A DNA stretch of 64,000 nt, from positions 1 to 64,000 of the forward strand of contig NZ_JAQTZS010000006.1 in assembly GCF_028687635.1 (NCBI RefSeq), read 5' to 3'. Position numbers and translations under genes: made by a program. Positions 32,509-39,981 of the stretch are shown one piece after another. Below the pieces are notes generated by a model. That model worked only from the letters and a program-made list of their open reading frames with translations. It was not told the DNA's origin and ran no database searches. The number at the start of each line of letters is the position of its first letter. The stretch's first letter is position 1. The DNA is from Malikia sp. (GTDB lineage: Bacteria > Pseudomonadota > Gammaproteobacteria > Burkholderiales > Burkholderiaceae_C).

Positions 32509-33718
32509 CAATCTGAGCGGCAAGCCTCGGGGTTCAGTCCGAGGTTCGAGCGATCAGGCCGGCACGGCCCGTGGTCCGCCGCGCGGTCCCATGCCCTATG
32601 ATGTTCGCCGTGAACACGACCAAGACCTTGCAGCTGCGCATCAAGGACAAGCACGCTCGCTTGTTGCGTCAGATGGCGCGCGAGGTCAATCAGGTCTGGA
32701 ACCACATCAACGCGGTATCGTCCAAGGCCGCACGGCCATTCGCTGGCCAACCACGCTACCTCTCCGGCTACGACCTGCAAAAGCTCACGGCCGGCTTCAG
32801 CCAGTGCGACGGCATCGCCATCGGCAGTGGCACCGTGCAGGTGGTCTGCGCAGAATACGCCACCCGGCGCAGGCCGTTCAAACGCTCACGCCTGAACTGG
32901 CGCGTCTCGAATCCGAAATCGTCCAAGTATTCGCTGGGCTGGATTCCGTTCAAGATCGGTCACGCCCGCTACAAGGCCGGTCGGATCCAGTTCGCCGGCC
33001 AGCATTTCAGCCTCTGGGACAGCCACGGCCTGGCGGACCACGAACTCCGCAGCGGTTCGTTCAGCGAGGACAGCCGGGGCCGCTGGTACTTGAACGTCGC
33101 CGTCGAGATCCCGGAACTCGTCGGTCCGTGCCTGCCGGGGCCTACGGCCAGCGTCGGCATCGACCTGGGGCTCAAGGACTGCGCCACCACCTCGGACGGG
33201 CTCAAGCTGGAAGGTCGCTGGTACCGGGCACATGAGGCCAAGCTCGCCACCGCCCAGCGGGCGAGAAAGAAACGCCGCGTCAAGGCCATCCACGCCAGGA
33301 TCGCCAACCAGCGCAAGGACGCGCTGCACCAGTTCAGCACCGCCCTGGTGAAAGAGCACGCCGCCATCTTCGTGGGCGACGTGGCCAGCGCCAAGCTGGT
33401 CAAGACAAGAATGGCCAAGTCCACGCTCGACGCGGGCTGGTCCATGTTCAAGACGATGTTGGAGTACAAGAGCCATCAGGCCGGTATCGTCTTCGAGGTA
33501 GTGAACGAAGCGTATTCCACCCAGACTTGCTCGTGCTGCAGGGCCATCCCCGCCAGCAGTCCGAAAGGTAGGGCGGGTTTGCGAATAAGAGAATGGTCTT
33601 GCAGCCAGTGCGCGACGGTCCACGACCGGGACGTGAACGCGGCCAGGAACATTCTCGCGGCGGGGCATCGCCGTCTGGCAGCAGGAATCCCCGCCCTTTA
33701 GGGCGGGGAGGATGTCAA
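32509..33718 (+). mobile_element. tnpB-only IS200/IS605-superfamily element (IS1341 type), copy 2
   Basis: 1,210 bp, aligned with copy 1 along its whole length. Starts after TGACC (32504-32508) with CAATCTGAGCGGCAA, left hairpin CCTCGG/CCGAGG, and ends with a perfect hairpin CCCCGCCC-TTTA-GGGCGGGG then GGATGTCAA. No target duplication, no tnpA. Inserted in the divergent promoter region between the hydrolase and aldo-keto reductase genes. Confidence 0.87.
32598..33701 (+). CDS. tnpB: TnpB family RNA-guided nuclease, copy 2
   Basis: 367 residues. RuvC-I ASVGIDLGLKDCATT with Asp189; RuvC-II position IFVGDVASAKL where the usual Glu is Gly260; Glu303 in VVNEAYSTQTC; RuvC-III VHDRDVNAARNI with Asp343/345. 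Zinc finger CSCC ... CSQC. No frameshift or stop, so it is probably functional or recently so. ATG 32598 (or 32601) is preferred to 32571 since MFAVNTTKTL matches the start of copy 1 and the extra residues come from the left end. Confidence 0.9.
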   Translation: MMFAVNTTKTLQLRIKDKHARLLRQMAREVNQVWNHINAVSSKAARPFAGQPRYLSGYDLQKLTAGFSQCDGIAIGSGTVQVVCAEYATRRRPFKRSRLNWRVSNPKSSKYSLGWIPFKIGHARYKAGRIQFAGQHFSLWDSHGLADHELRSGSFSEDSRGRWYLNVAVEIPELVGPCLPGPTASVGIDLGLKDCATTSDGLKLEGRWYRAHEAKLATAQRARKKRRVKAIHARIANQRKDALHQFSTALVKEHAAIFVGDVASAKLVKTRMAKSTLDAGWSMFKTMLEYKSHQAGIVFEVVNEAYSTQTCSCCRAIPASSPKGRAGLRIREWSCSQCATVHDRDVNAARNILAAGHRRLAAGIPAL

Positions 33719-33734
33719 AAAATCGGCCGAGCAA
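33600..33734 (+). ncRNA. Predicted TnpB guide RNA region, copy 2
   Basis: By analogy with other TnpB systems: the last tnpB codons and right-end hairpin form the scaffold; the guide would be the flanking AAATCGGCCGAGCAAG at 33719 onward. Boundaries are inferred from the family. Confidence 0.4.
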
Positions 33735-33741
33735 GAGACAA

Positions 33742-34815
33742 ATGAGCACCACCATGAATCTGATTCCACTGGGCGCGAGCGAGCTGCGCGTGACCCCGAT
33801 CTGCCTGGGCACCATGACCTTTGGCGAGCAGGTCGGCGAGGCCGACAGCCACGCCATTCTCGACCGCGCGCTTGAGCGCGGCATCAATTTCATCGACACC
33901 GCCGAGATGTACGCGGTGCCGGCGCGCGCCGAGACCTGCGGCGCGACCGAGACCATCGTCGGCCACTGGCTGGCCAGTCGTCCCGGCGCGCGCGAGCGCA
34001 TCGTGCTGGCGACCAAGGTCGCCGGTCCCTCGCGCGGCATGCCCTGGATCCGCGGCGAGCAGTCCTGCCTGACCCATGCCGAGATCCTGGCCGCCTGTGA
34101 TGGCAGCTTGCGCCGGCTGCGGACCGACTTCATCGATCTGTACCAGATCCACTGGCCGGCGCGCCAGGTGCCTGCCTTCGGCCAGATCTACTACGACCCG
34201 GCCAAGGAAACCCCTTGCGCCTCGATCCACGAGCAGCTCGAAGCCCTGGCCGAGTTGGTGCGCGCTGGCAAGGTGCGCGCGATCGGCCTGTCCAACGAGA
34301 CGCCCTACGGCGTGCATGAGTTCGTGCGCCTGGCCGAGCAGCATGGCCTGCCGCGCGTGGCCACGGTGCAGAATCCCTACTGCCTGATCAACCGCACGGT
34401 CGAGAACGGGCTCGACGAGACCCTGCACCGCCTGGGCGTGTCGCTGCTGGCCTATTCGCCGCTGGGCTTTGGCCTGTTGAGCGGCAAGTATGATGCGAGC
34501 GGTTTCGAGTCGCCCACCGCGCCCGATGGTCGCATGGCGCGCTACGAGTCGATGCGCAAGCAGCGCTGGGGCCGGGCTGATTCGCTGGCTGCGGCGCGGC
34601 GCTACAACGCGCTGGCGCGCGAGCGTGGCCTCACCCCGACGCAGCTGGCGCTGGCCTTCTGCTACACCAAGTGGCAGGTCGCCAGCACCATCATCGGCGT
34701 GACCACGCTGGCCCAGCTCGACGAATGCCTCGACGCCTGGGGCACCACGCTGGCTCCTGAGCTGCTGCAGGCGATCGACCAGATCCGCTGGGAGCAGCGC
34801 GACCCCGCTGCCTGA
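33742..34815 (+). CDS. tas: Aldo-keto reductase, Tas-like
   Basis: 357 residues, NADPH-dependent TIM-barrel oxidoreductase. Motifs: LGTMTFGEQVGEADSHAILD, catalytic Asp/Tyr in FIDTAEMY, Lys in VLATKVAG, His in LYQIHWPARQ, and the C-terminal cofactor site ATKWQV-like AFCYTKWQVASTIIG. Like E. coli Tas in its insertions (PAKETPCASIHEQLEAL). ATG 33742 or 33754 are both possible; the frame extends back into the IS right end, whose GGAGG lies too close to its ATG at 33712 to serve it. The IS may have replaced its promoter. Confidence 0.92.
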   Translation: MSTTMNLIPLGASELRVTPICLGTMTFGEQVGEADSHAILDRALERGINFIDTAEMYAVPARAETCGATETIVGHWLASRPGARERIVLATKVAGPSRGMPWIRGEQSCLTHAEILAACDGSLRRLRTDFIDLYQIHWPARQVPAFGQIYYDPAKETPCASIHEQLEALAELVRAGKVRAIGLSNETPYGVHEFVRLAEQHGLPRVATVQNPYCLINRTVENGLDETLHRLGVSLLAYSPLGFGLLSGKYDASGFESPTAPDGRMARYESMRKQRWGRADSLAAARRYNALARERGLTPTQLALAFCYTKWQVASTIIGVTTLAQLDECLDAWGTTLAPELLQAIDQIRWEQRDPAA

Positions 34816-34845
34816 GTCCCGCCCACCTTCTATCCTGGATAACGC

Positions 34846-35478
34846 ATGTTTGATTTGACTACCCTGGCCGTCGTCTTGGCAGCCTACCTGATCGGCTCGC
34901 TCTCCTTTGCCGTGATCGTCAGCCGTGTCATGGGCCTGAACGACCCGCGCAGCTACGGCAGCAAGAACCCCGGCGCGACCAATGTGCTGCGCTCGGGCAG
35001 CAAGAAGGCGGCGATCGCGACCCTGCTGCTCGACGGCGCCAAGGGCTGGCTGCCGGTCTGGGTCGTGTCGCACTGGGGGGTGAGCTGGGGTCTGGGTGAC
35101 GGTGCGCTGGCGCTGGTCGGCATGGCGGCCTTCCTGGGCCACCTGTTTCCGGTCTTCTTCCATTTCAAGGGCGGCAAGGGCGTGGCGACCGCCGCTGGCG
35201 TGCTGATCGGCTTCGAGCCCCTGCTGGGCCTGGCCACGCTCGGCAGCTGGCTGTTCGTGGCGCTGGTGCTGCGCTATTCCTCGCTGGCGGCCGTCGTCGC
35301 GGCGCTGTTCGCGCCCGGCTTCTATGTGCTGGTCAGCGGCGAGAGCTGGGCCTGGTACGGCAGCCCGTCGGTCGCGCTGGCCGTCACGCTCATGAGCCTG
35401 CTGCTGCTGTGGCGCCACCGTGGCAACATCACGCGCCTGATCGCGGGCCAGGAAAGCAAGATCGGCAGCAAGAAGTGA
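34846..35478 (+). CDS. plsY: Acyl-phosphate:glycerol-3-phosphate acyltransferase
   Basis: 210 residues, about 6 membrane segments. PlsY motif 1 [16 protein letters not shown], motif 2 [17 protein letters not shown], and motif 3 near [14 protein letters not shown]. First acylation step of phospholipid synthesis, using acyl-phosphate. Follows the aldo-keto reductase by 30 bp. Confidence 0.96.
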   Translation: MFDLTTLAVVLAAYLIGSLSFAVIVSRVMGLNDPRSYGSKNPGATNVLRSGSKKAAIATLLLDGAKGWLPVWVVSHWGVSWGLGDGALALVGMAAFLGHLFPVFFHFKGGKGVATAAGVLIGFEPLLGLATLGSWLFVALVLRYSSLAAVVAALFAPGFYVLVSGESWAWYGSPSVALAVTLMSLLLLWRHRGNITRLIAGQESKIGSKK

Positions 35479-35533
35479 TTGCCATCCTGGGCGTGCCGTG
35501 GCACGCCGGAAATGAAGTTTTCCCAGGTTTCAT

Positions 35534-36100
35534 ATGAAGCAACCAATCAAATTCGCCCGGCTGGCCGGCGTAGCCGCCTTTTCCGTCGCCCTCCTGACTG
35601 GCTTGCCGGCTCAGGCGCAGCAGGAAATGGCGCATGTCGTCAGCAGTACCCCGGTCATGCAGCAGGTGCCCGTCACGCGCCAGGTCTGTCAGGACGAGGC
35701 CGTCACGCGCGGCGGCCAGAAGTCCGGCGCCGGCGCGCTGATGGGCGGCCTCGCAGGCGGTGCGATCGGCAACGCGATCGGCAAGGGCAGCGGCAATGCC
35801 GCGGCCACCGCGCTGGGCCTGTTCGGCGGCGCGATCCTGGGCAACAGCATCGAGGGCGAGGCGCCTCCCGAGACCCAGATGGTCAGGCGTTGCTACCCGC
35901 AGACCGTCTACGAGAGCCACGTCAGTGCCTACAACGTGGTCTACGAGTTCGGCGGCAAGCAGTACAGCGCCCAGATGCCAAGCGACCCGGGCCAGTACGT
36001 GCAACTGCAGATCACGCCGATCGTGCCGCGTCCGCCCTCGGGCTATGCCCCTGCCGGCTATACGCGGTCGGGCTACCCCCAGTCAGGCTACGGGCGCTGA
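35534..36100 (+). CDS. Glycine-zipper (17-kDa surface-antigen-like) envelope protein
   Basis: 188 residues. Signal peptide 1-29 (LAGVAAFSVALLTGLPAQAQ), a glycine-zipper region at about 65-105 (GAGALMGGLAGGAIGNAIGK and LGLFGGAILGNSIEG), then a beta-like C-domain with YNVVYEFGGKQYSAQMPSDP, common to proteobacterial Rick_17kDa-type proteins, and a Gly/Tyr-rich tail. Outer-membrane or periplasmic; a structural or stress role is usual but unproved. Confidence 0.85.
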   Translation: MKQPIKFARLAGVAAFSVALLTGLPAQAQQEMAHVVSSTPVMQQVPVTRQVCQDEAVTRGGQKSGAGALMGGLAGGAIGNAIGKGSGNAAATALGLFGGAILGNSIEGEAPPETQMVRRCYPQTVYESHVSAYNVVYEFGGKQYSAQMPSDPGQYVQLQITPIVPRPPSGYAPAGYTRSGYPQSGYGR

Positions 36101-36121
36101 GTCGCCTCAGACCAAAGCAAT

Positions 36122-36157
36122 AATAATCATACGCAATGATAATTGTGCGGTTATAAT
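36122..36157 (+). promoter_or_regulatory. Inverted repeat and -10 in front of nsrR
   Basis: AATAATCAT (36122-36130), 5-bp spacer, ATGATAATT (36136-36144): 8 of 9 bases pair. TATAAT follows at 36152-36157, so the repeat covers the -35 region. An autoregulatory NsrR site or a Fur-like site would fit. Confidence 0.6.
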
Positions 36158-36234
36158 GCCATCAAGTTACTAGTTTCTTTGGTGTATTTCGTCCATCTTG
36201 GGCGAACCGCCCGCTTCCTGACCAGGTAGATGCC

Positions 36235-36732
36235 ATGCGTCTGACACAGTGGACCGATTACAGCCTGCGCATGCTGATGTACTGCGCCATCCACCAGGAG
36301 CGTCCACGTGCACCCACCGTCGGTGAGATCGCCGAGGCGCACGGCATCTCGCGCAGCCACCTGACCAAGATCGCGATGACGCTCGCGGCTGCCGGCTTGC
36401 TGGAGACCACGCGGGGTCGCGGTGGCGGTCTGCGCCTGCTCAAGCCCGCTGACCAGATCCGGATCGGCGATGTGGTGCGGATGACCGAAACCGATTTCAA
36501 TCTGGTCGAATGCTTTGATGCGGGCAGCAACAGTTGCCGCATCGTCGGCCACTGCCGGCTCAAGAGCGTGCTCTCCGATGCCATGTCGGCCTACCTCGCC
36601 GTGCTCGACGATGCCACGGTGGCCGACCTGATCCTGCCCGTCAGGCCCAGGTCGAAGACTCAGGTCGTGTCGCTGCCGGTCCTGGCGACCGGTCATTTCA
36701 ACGTCTGCAACATCCAGCAAGACGTATACTGA
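36235..36732 (+). CDS. nsrR: Rrf2-family nitric-oxide-sensing repressor NsrR
   Basis: 165 residues. Winged helix MRLTQWTDYSLRMLMYCAIH ... AHGISRSHLTKIAMTLAAAG ... TTRGRGGGLRL, the NsrR form of Rrf2. Three Fe-S ligands Cys93, Cys101, Cys107 (VECFDAGSNSCRIVGHCRLK). Represses NO-detoxification genes until its cluster reacts with NO. No hmp or nor gene adjoins it; a cytochrome c follows. The C-terminus is longer than average and has one more Cys (FNVCNIQQ). Confidence 0.93.
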   Translation: MRLTQWTDYSLRMLMYCAIHQERPRAPTVGEIAEAHGISRSHLTKIAMTLAAAGLLETTRGRGGGLRLLKPADQIRIGDVVRMTETDFNLVECFDAGSNSCRIVGHCRLKSVLSDAMSAYLAVLDDATVADLILPVRPRSKTQVVSLPVLATGHFNVCNIQQDVY

Positions 36733-36794
36733 TCAAGGCAGACCGTCCGTCGAGAGGCGGGTATCCAGCCGGAATTTTCAAGCAAGGAGTTCAC

Positions 36795-37112
36795 ATGAAC
36801 AAGCTCAACATCCTGGCAGCCGCGCTGATCGCCGGCACCGCACTGACCGCCCAGGCCGGCCCGGCCGAAGACGCGCTGAACAAGAGCGGCTGCATGGCTT
36901 GCCACGCCAAGGACAAGAAGCTGGTCGGCCCGTCCTTCCAGGACATCGCCGCCAAGTACAAGGGCCAGGGTGACGCCATGGCCAAGCTGTCGGAAAAAGT
37001 CCGCAAGGGCGGCGCTGGCGTCTGGGGCCCGATCCCGATGCCCGCCAACGGCCCGGAGAAGATCAACGACGCCGATCTCAAGCTGGCCATCCAGACCATC
37101 CTGAAGTCCTGA
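36795..37112 (+). CDS. Monohaem cytochrome c, c551/c552 type
   Basis: 105 residues with a signal peptide (1-21, cleaved at AQA-GPA). Haem site CMACH (Cys33, Cys36, His37), the class I ending VWGPIPMPANGP where Met is the axial ligand, and C-terminal helix LKLAIQTILKS. Periplasmic electron carrier to terminal oxidase or denitrification enzymes. AAGGAG precedes the ATG. It lies 62 bp after nsrR and is followed by a strong terminator. Confidence 0.95.
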   Translation: MNKLNILAAALIAGTALTAQAGPAEDALNKSGCMACHAKDKKLVGPSFQDIAAKYKGQGDAMAKLSEKVRKGGAGVWGPIPMPANGPEKINDADLKLAIQTILKS

Positions 37113-37130
37113 TCGGACCTGTTCCGACTG

Positions 37131-37171
37131 AAAACCGCCGCCGTGGAGCGTTCCACCGCAGCGGTTTTTTT
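37131..37171 (+). terminator. Terminator after cytochrome c
   Basis: AACCGCCGCCGTGGA pairs with TCCACCGCAGCGGTT (loop GCGT), followed by TTTTTT. Confidence 0.93.
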
Positions 37172-37224
37172 GCGCGCTCCTCATGGCAGGACAATACCGT
37201 CCTGCATCAGTATCCGAATTGGAC

Positions 37225-37587
37225 ATGAAATCTTTGCGTGAACTCGGCGGCCTGGTCTATTCGACCGACAGCGGTCGCATGTGTCCCGCCTGCCGCCAGC
37301 CCGTGGCGGACTGCCAGTGCGCCAGCCAGCGCGCGCTTCCCGCTGGCGACGGCATCGCGCGCGTGCAGCGCGAGACCAAGGGACGCGGCGGCAAGGCTGT
37401 CACGATCGCGCGCGGCCTGGCGCTCGACGCCGAGGCGCTGGCGCTGTTGGCCAAGCGGCTCAAGGCCGCCTGCGGCAGTGGTGGCACGGTCAAGGACGGC
37501 CAGATCGAGGTGCAGGGCGACCACTGCGACAAGGTGGTCGCCTTCCTGCAGGCCGAGGGCTTCAAGGTCAAGCGCAGCGGCGGCTGA
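37225..37587 (+). CDS. yciH: SUI1/eIF1-like translation factor YciH
   Basis: 120 residues. The N-terminus LRELGGLVYSTDSGRMCPAC contains a CPAC/CQC cysteine cluster; the SUI1 fold follows (RETKGRGGKAVTIARGLALD, CGSGGTVKDGQIEVQGDHCD, VVAFLQAEGFKVKRSGG). Binds the small ribosomal subunit and affects start-codon choice. Start 37225 gives the usual length; 37183 is an alternative without a signal. Confidence 0.9.
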   Translation: MKSLRELGGLVYSTDSGRMCPACRQPVADCQCASQRALPAGDGIARVQRETKGRGGKAVTIARGLALDAEALALLAKRLKAACGSGGTVKDGQIEVQGDHCDKVVAFLQAEGFKVKRSGG

Positions 37588-37607
37588 AGCCAGCCACCTG
37601 CTGGTCT

Positions 37608-38930
37608 TCAGGGTTGGGCGGAGTAGAAGGTGGCGCCGTCGGGCGTCATGACGCCGTTTTTCACTTCCAGCTTGATCTGCTGGCCGTCGCCGCTCCAGGT
37701 CGAGAGGTTGAAGGTCGGAGCGTTGGCGTCGGCCTGCACGATGTCGACCGCCTTGATCGACAACGGCAGCCCCGCCGCGCACTGGCCGGGAGCCTGGCTG
37801 GTCGAGACGAAGAAGGCCTTGCTGGCGCTGTCCTGGTTGTTGGCGTTGGTGACCCGTTGCGCGATCAGCTGGCCATTCCCGTTGGGTGCGACCAGCAGCG
37901 CCGTCTCGACCGACAGGCCGATGCCGCGCGCGTAGAGGTCGGTCTGGCTGGGTTTGGGCGCCATGCCGGGGTTGAGGATGCCGCCGGGGCAGCCATTGCC
38001 CCAGCTGCCGCCGCCGATCTGGCGCGCCACGAAGGTCACGAGTCGGCCCAGGCGGTCGCGGCTGTCCAGATGGCTGTCGAACACGATGTTGAACAGGGGC
38101 GCTGGCGTCAGGAAGCCGGCGCCTTTCGTGCTGACGTCATCGGCTACGTACTGTGTCAATGTCAAGGGGTCCGGGTCCAGCGTCATGTACTTGTTGTAGG
38201 GATCGGCCAGTGCCTGGGTGGAGCTGACCGTGCCCCTGAGCGCGGCGAAGTCGAACTGCCCCAGCACCGCCAGTCCGGCGCTGGTGCCGCCGATCGGCAC
38301 CTGGTTCTTCATCAGTTCCAGCAGGCTCGCTTCGAGAGCGCTGCGCTTCCAGTCCCGGATGTAGTCACTCTGGTCGCCGCCCGCGATGAAGACCGCGTTG
38401 GCCGAGCGGACAACCTGATTCACGAAGTCGCTGTTGGCCGCCGCCCGGTTCGGGATCACCAGCGTTTCAACCGAGCTCAAGCCCAGCTGGGCGCCGCCGA
38501 CCCAGTCGTCGGTCGCGGGCTGATCGGTCTGCAGGGATGCGTTGCTGTAGTAGATGTAGGGGTTGTAGCCGTCGGCGCCGCGCGCGCGCACGATGACGAA
38601 GCGCCCGCCGGTGGCCGGTTTGCCGGCTGCAGCGGGGCGCACGCCGGCGCGCTCTATCATCCAGCGGAAAGCCTGGTCGACGTCGGGTCCGCCACCCATC
38701 AGCACGAAGGATGGCGTGTTGGCCTTGTCCTTGAGGTCGATCCGCTGGTCCGGTGCGGGAGTCGAGGGCGTGCTGTAGTAGAGGTAGCCGTCCTTGCTGG
38801 TCCAGTCGCCAGCGCTGGCTGCCGCCGGCACCAGTGTCAAGCCCGCCAGCGCCAGCAGGCAGCTGGTCAAGCATCCGTTCGAGCTGATTCCCGGCTGGTT
38901 CGATCGGGCCGTCCTTTTCCTGTTTGTCAT
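37608..38930 (-). CDS. Secreted S51-family peptidase, cyanophycinase-like
   Basis: 440 residues with a signal peptide (about 1-40, cleaved near ASA-GDW). S51 features: SFVLMGGGPDVDQAFRWMIE, FIAGGDQSDYIRDW, nucleophile Ser217 in PIGGTSAGLAVLG, and His in VFDSHLDSRDRLGRL. Two cysteines in the C-terminal part may pair. The extracellular cyanophycinases (CphE type) degrade cyanophycin released by other cells; no cphA is in the window. Start 38930 is preferred to 38942 because ATGGAGTCAGGC places GGAG 6 nt before it. Confidence 0.85.
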   Translation of the reverse strand: MTNRKRTARSNQPGISSNGCLTSCLLALAGLTLVPAAASAGDWTSKDGYLYYSTPSTPAPDQRIDLKDKANTPSFVLMGGGPDVDQAFRWMIERAGVRPAAAGKPATGGRFVIVRARGADGYNPYIYYSNASLQTDQPATDDWVGGAQLGLSSVETLVIPNRAAANSDFVNQVVRSANAVFIAGGDQSDYIRDWKRSALEASLLELMKNQVPIGGTSAGLAVLGQFDFAALRGTVSSTQALADPYNKYMTLDPDPLTLTQYVADDVSTKGAGFLTPAPLFNIVFDSHLDSRDRLGRLVTFVARQIGGGSWGNGCPGGILNPGMAPKPSQTDLYARGIGLSVETALLVAPNGNGQLIAQRVTNANNQDSASKAFFVSTSQAPGQCAAGLPLSIKAVDIVQADANAPTFNLSTWSGDGQQIKLEVKNGVMTPDGATFYSAQP

Positions 38931-39020
38931 GCCTGACTCCATTGAGAAATGGCGTAAATGAGTTTTTCGCCTGGGAGTGAGTTTAGGCCGATCCCGGTTC
39001 CAAGGAAATCCCCGGCCGCC

Positions 39021-39932
39021 TCAGAGCAAGACGCGGTCGCGCAGCCTGGCGTAGAGCCGCGCGTTCATGCCGCGCACCCGTTGCAGCTCGTCGAGCGAGG
39101 CGAAGGGGCGCGAGGCCACGATGGTGCGTGCGAGCTTGTCGCTGATCCCGGGCACCGAGCGCAGCCTGGCCGTGGTCGAACGGTTGATCGAGGGTGCGGC
39201 GGCACCCGATGGCTGGGGCCAGTCCAGCGCCCTCCAGTCGCGCGTGACGTAGGCGGACTGGGTCCATTCGCGCAGCATCAAGGTCAGATGCGTGCGCGCT
39301 GGCGAGGCTGGGGGCGTTTCGGGCAGGCACCAAGCCGGATTCAGCCTGTTCCGGCGTTGCTGGCCGCCCAGGCTGCCGAGCAGCGTGCTGCCCAATGGCT
39401 GGCCCCGGAAGTCGCCGCCGGCATAGGGCTGCTCCAGCGCCCAGAGCTCCAGCGCCAGCCTGCCGCTGATGTCGGCTGCGTCGCGCGGGTTGACGATGGC
39501 TTCGATGCCGAGCTGCAGCGTGCCGCCCTCCAGCCGGGCCTGCACCGCCCCTTCCAGTGCGGGTTGCAGGAAGCGCTGTGGAATGGCGAAGCGTTGGCGG
39601 TCGTGCAGCCTGTCCCAGGTGCCTGGTCGGCCCGAGACCAGGCTCAACGACAGCCGACGCTTGGACTGGCCGGCGGGCGGTCTCAGCGGCAGGCTGGCGC
39701 TGATCCGCGCCAGGCCCCGTGCGTCCGGTTGCAGAGCGCCCAGCGGCAGTTCAGCGAGCAGCAAGCTGTCGTCGGCCCAGAGTTGCAGCGCCATCGGCCT
39801 TCGAGCCCCGACTGCCAGGCTGCCGCCCCGCAGCCCCGCCCGCAGTTCGACGCGGTCGGTCTCGAAGCGCAAGCTGGCTTCGCCGGCGAAGGCGGTTGGC
39901 ATCCAGGGGGTAGGGGTGGAGTCTTGGTGCAT
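39021..39932 (-). CDS. Helix-hairpin-helix (ComEA-like) domain protein
   Basis: 303 residues. No signal peptide at this start. Residues 1-230 are a region of unknown fold with beta-rich repeats (LALELWALEQPYAGGDFRG is typical of proteins in which the ComEA-type motif sits at the C-terminus). The last 50 residues form a double HhH (LRSVPGISDKLARTIVASRP, LDELQRVRGMNARLYARLRD), a DNA-binding or nucleic-acid scaffold motif. Probably cotranscribed with the DUF4139 gene 49 bp upstream. Function unknown. Confidence 0.8.
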   Translation of the reverse strand: MHQDSTPTPWMPTAFAGEASLRFETDRVELRAGLRGGSLAVGARRPMALQLWADDSLLLAELPLGALQPDARGLARISASLPLRPPAGQSKRRLSLSLVSGRPGTWDRLHDRQRFAIPQRFLQPALEGAVQARLEGGTLQLGIEAIVNPRDAADISGRLALELWALEQPYAGGDFRGQPLGSTLLGSLGGQQRRNRLNPAWCLPETPPASPARTHLTLMLREWTQSAYVTRDWRALDWPQPSGAAAPSINRSTTARLRSVPGISDKLARTIVASRPFASLDELQRVRGMNARLYARLRDRVLL

Positions 39933-39981
39933 GGTCGGCTGACAGAACGGAAAAGGTCCGATTATCTGGCTGCGAGGCGGT

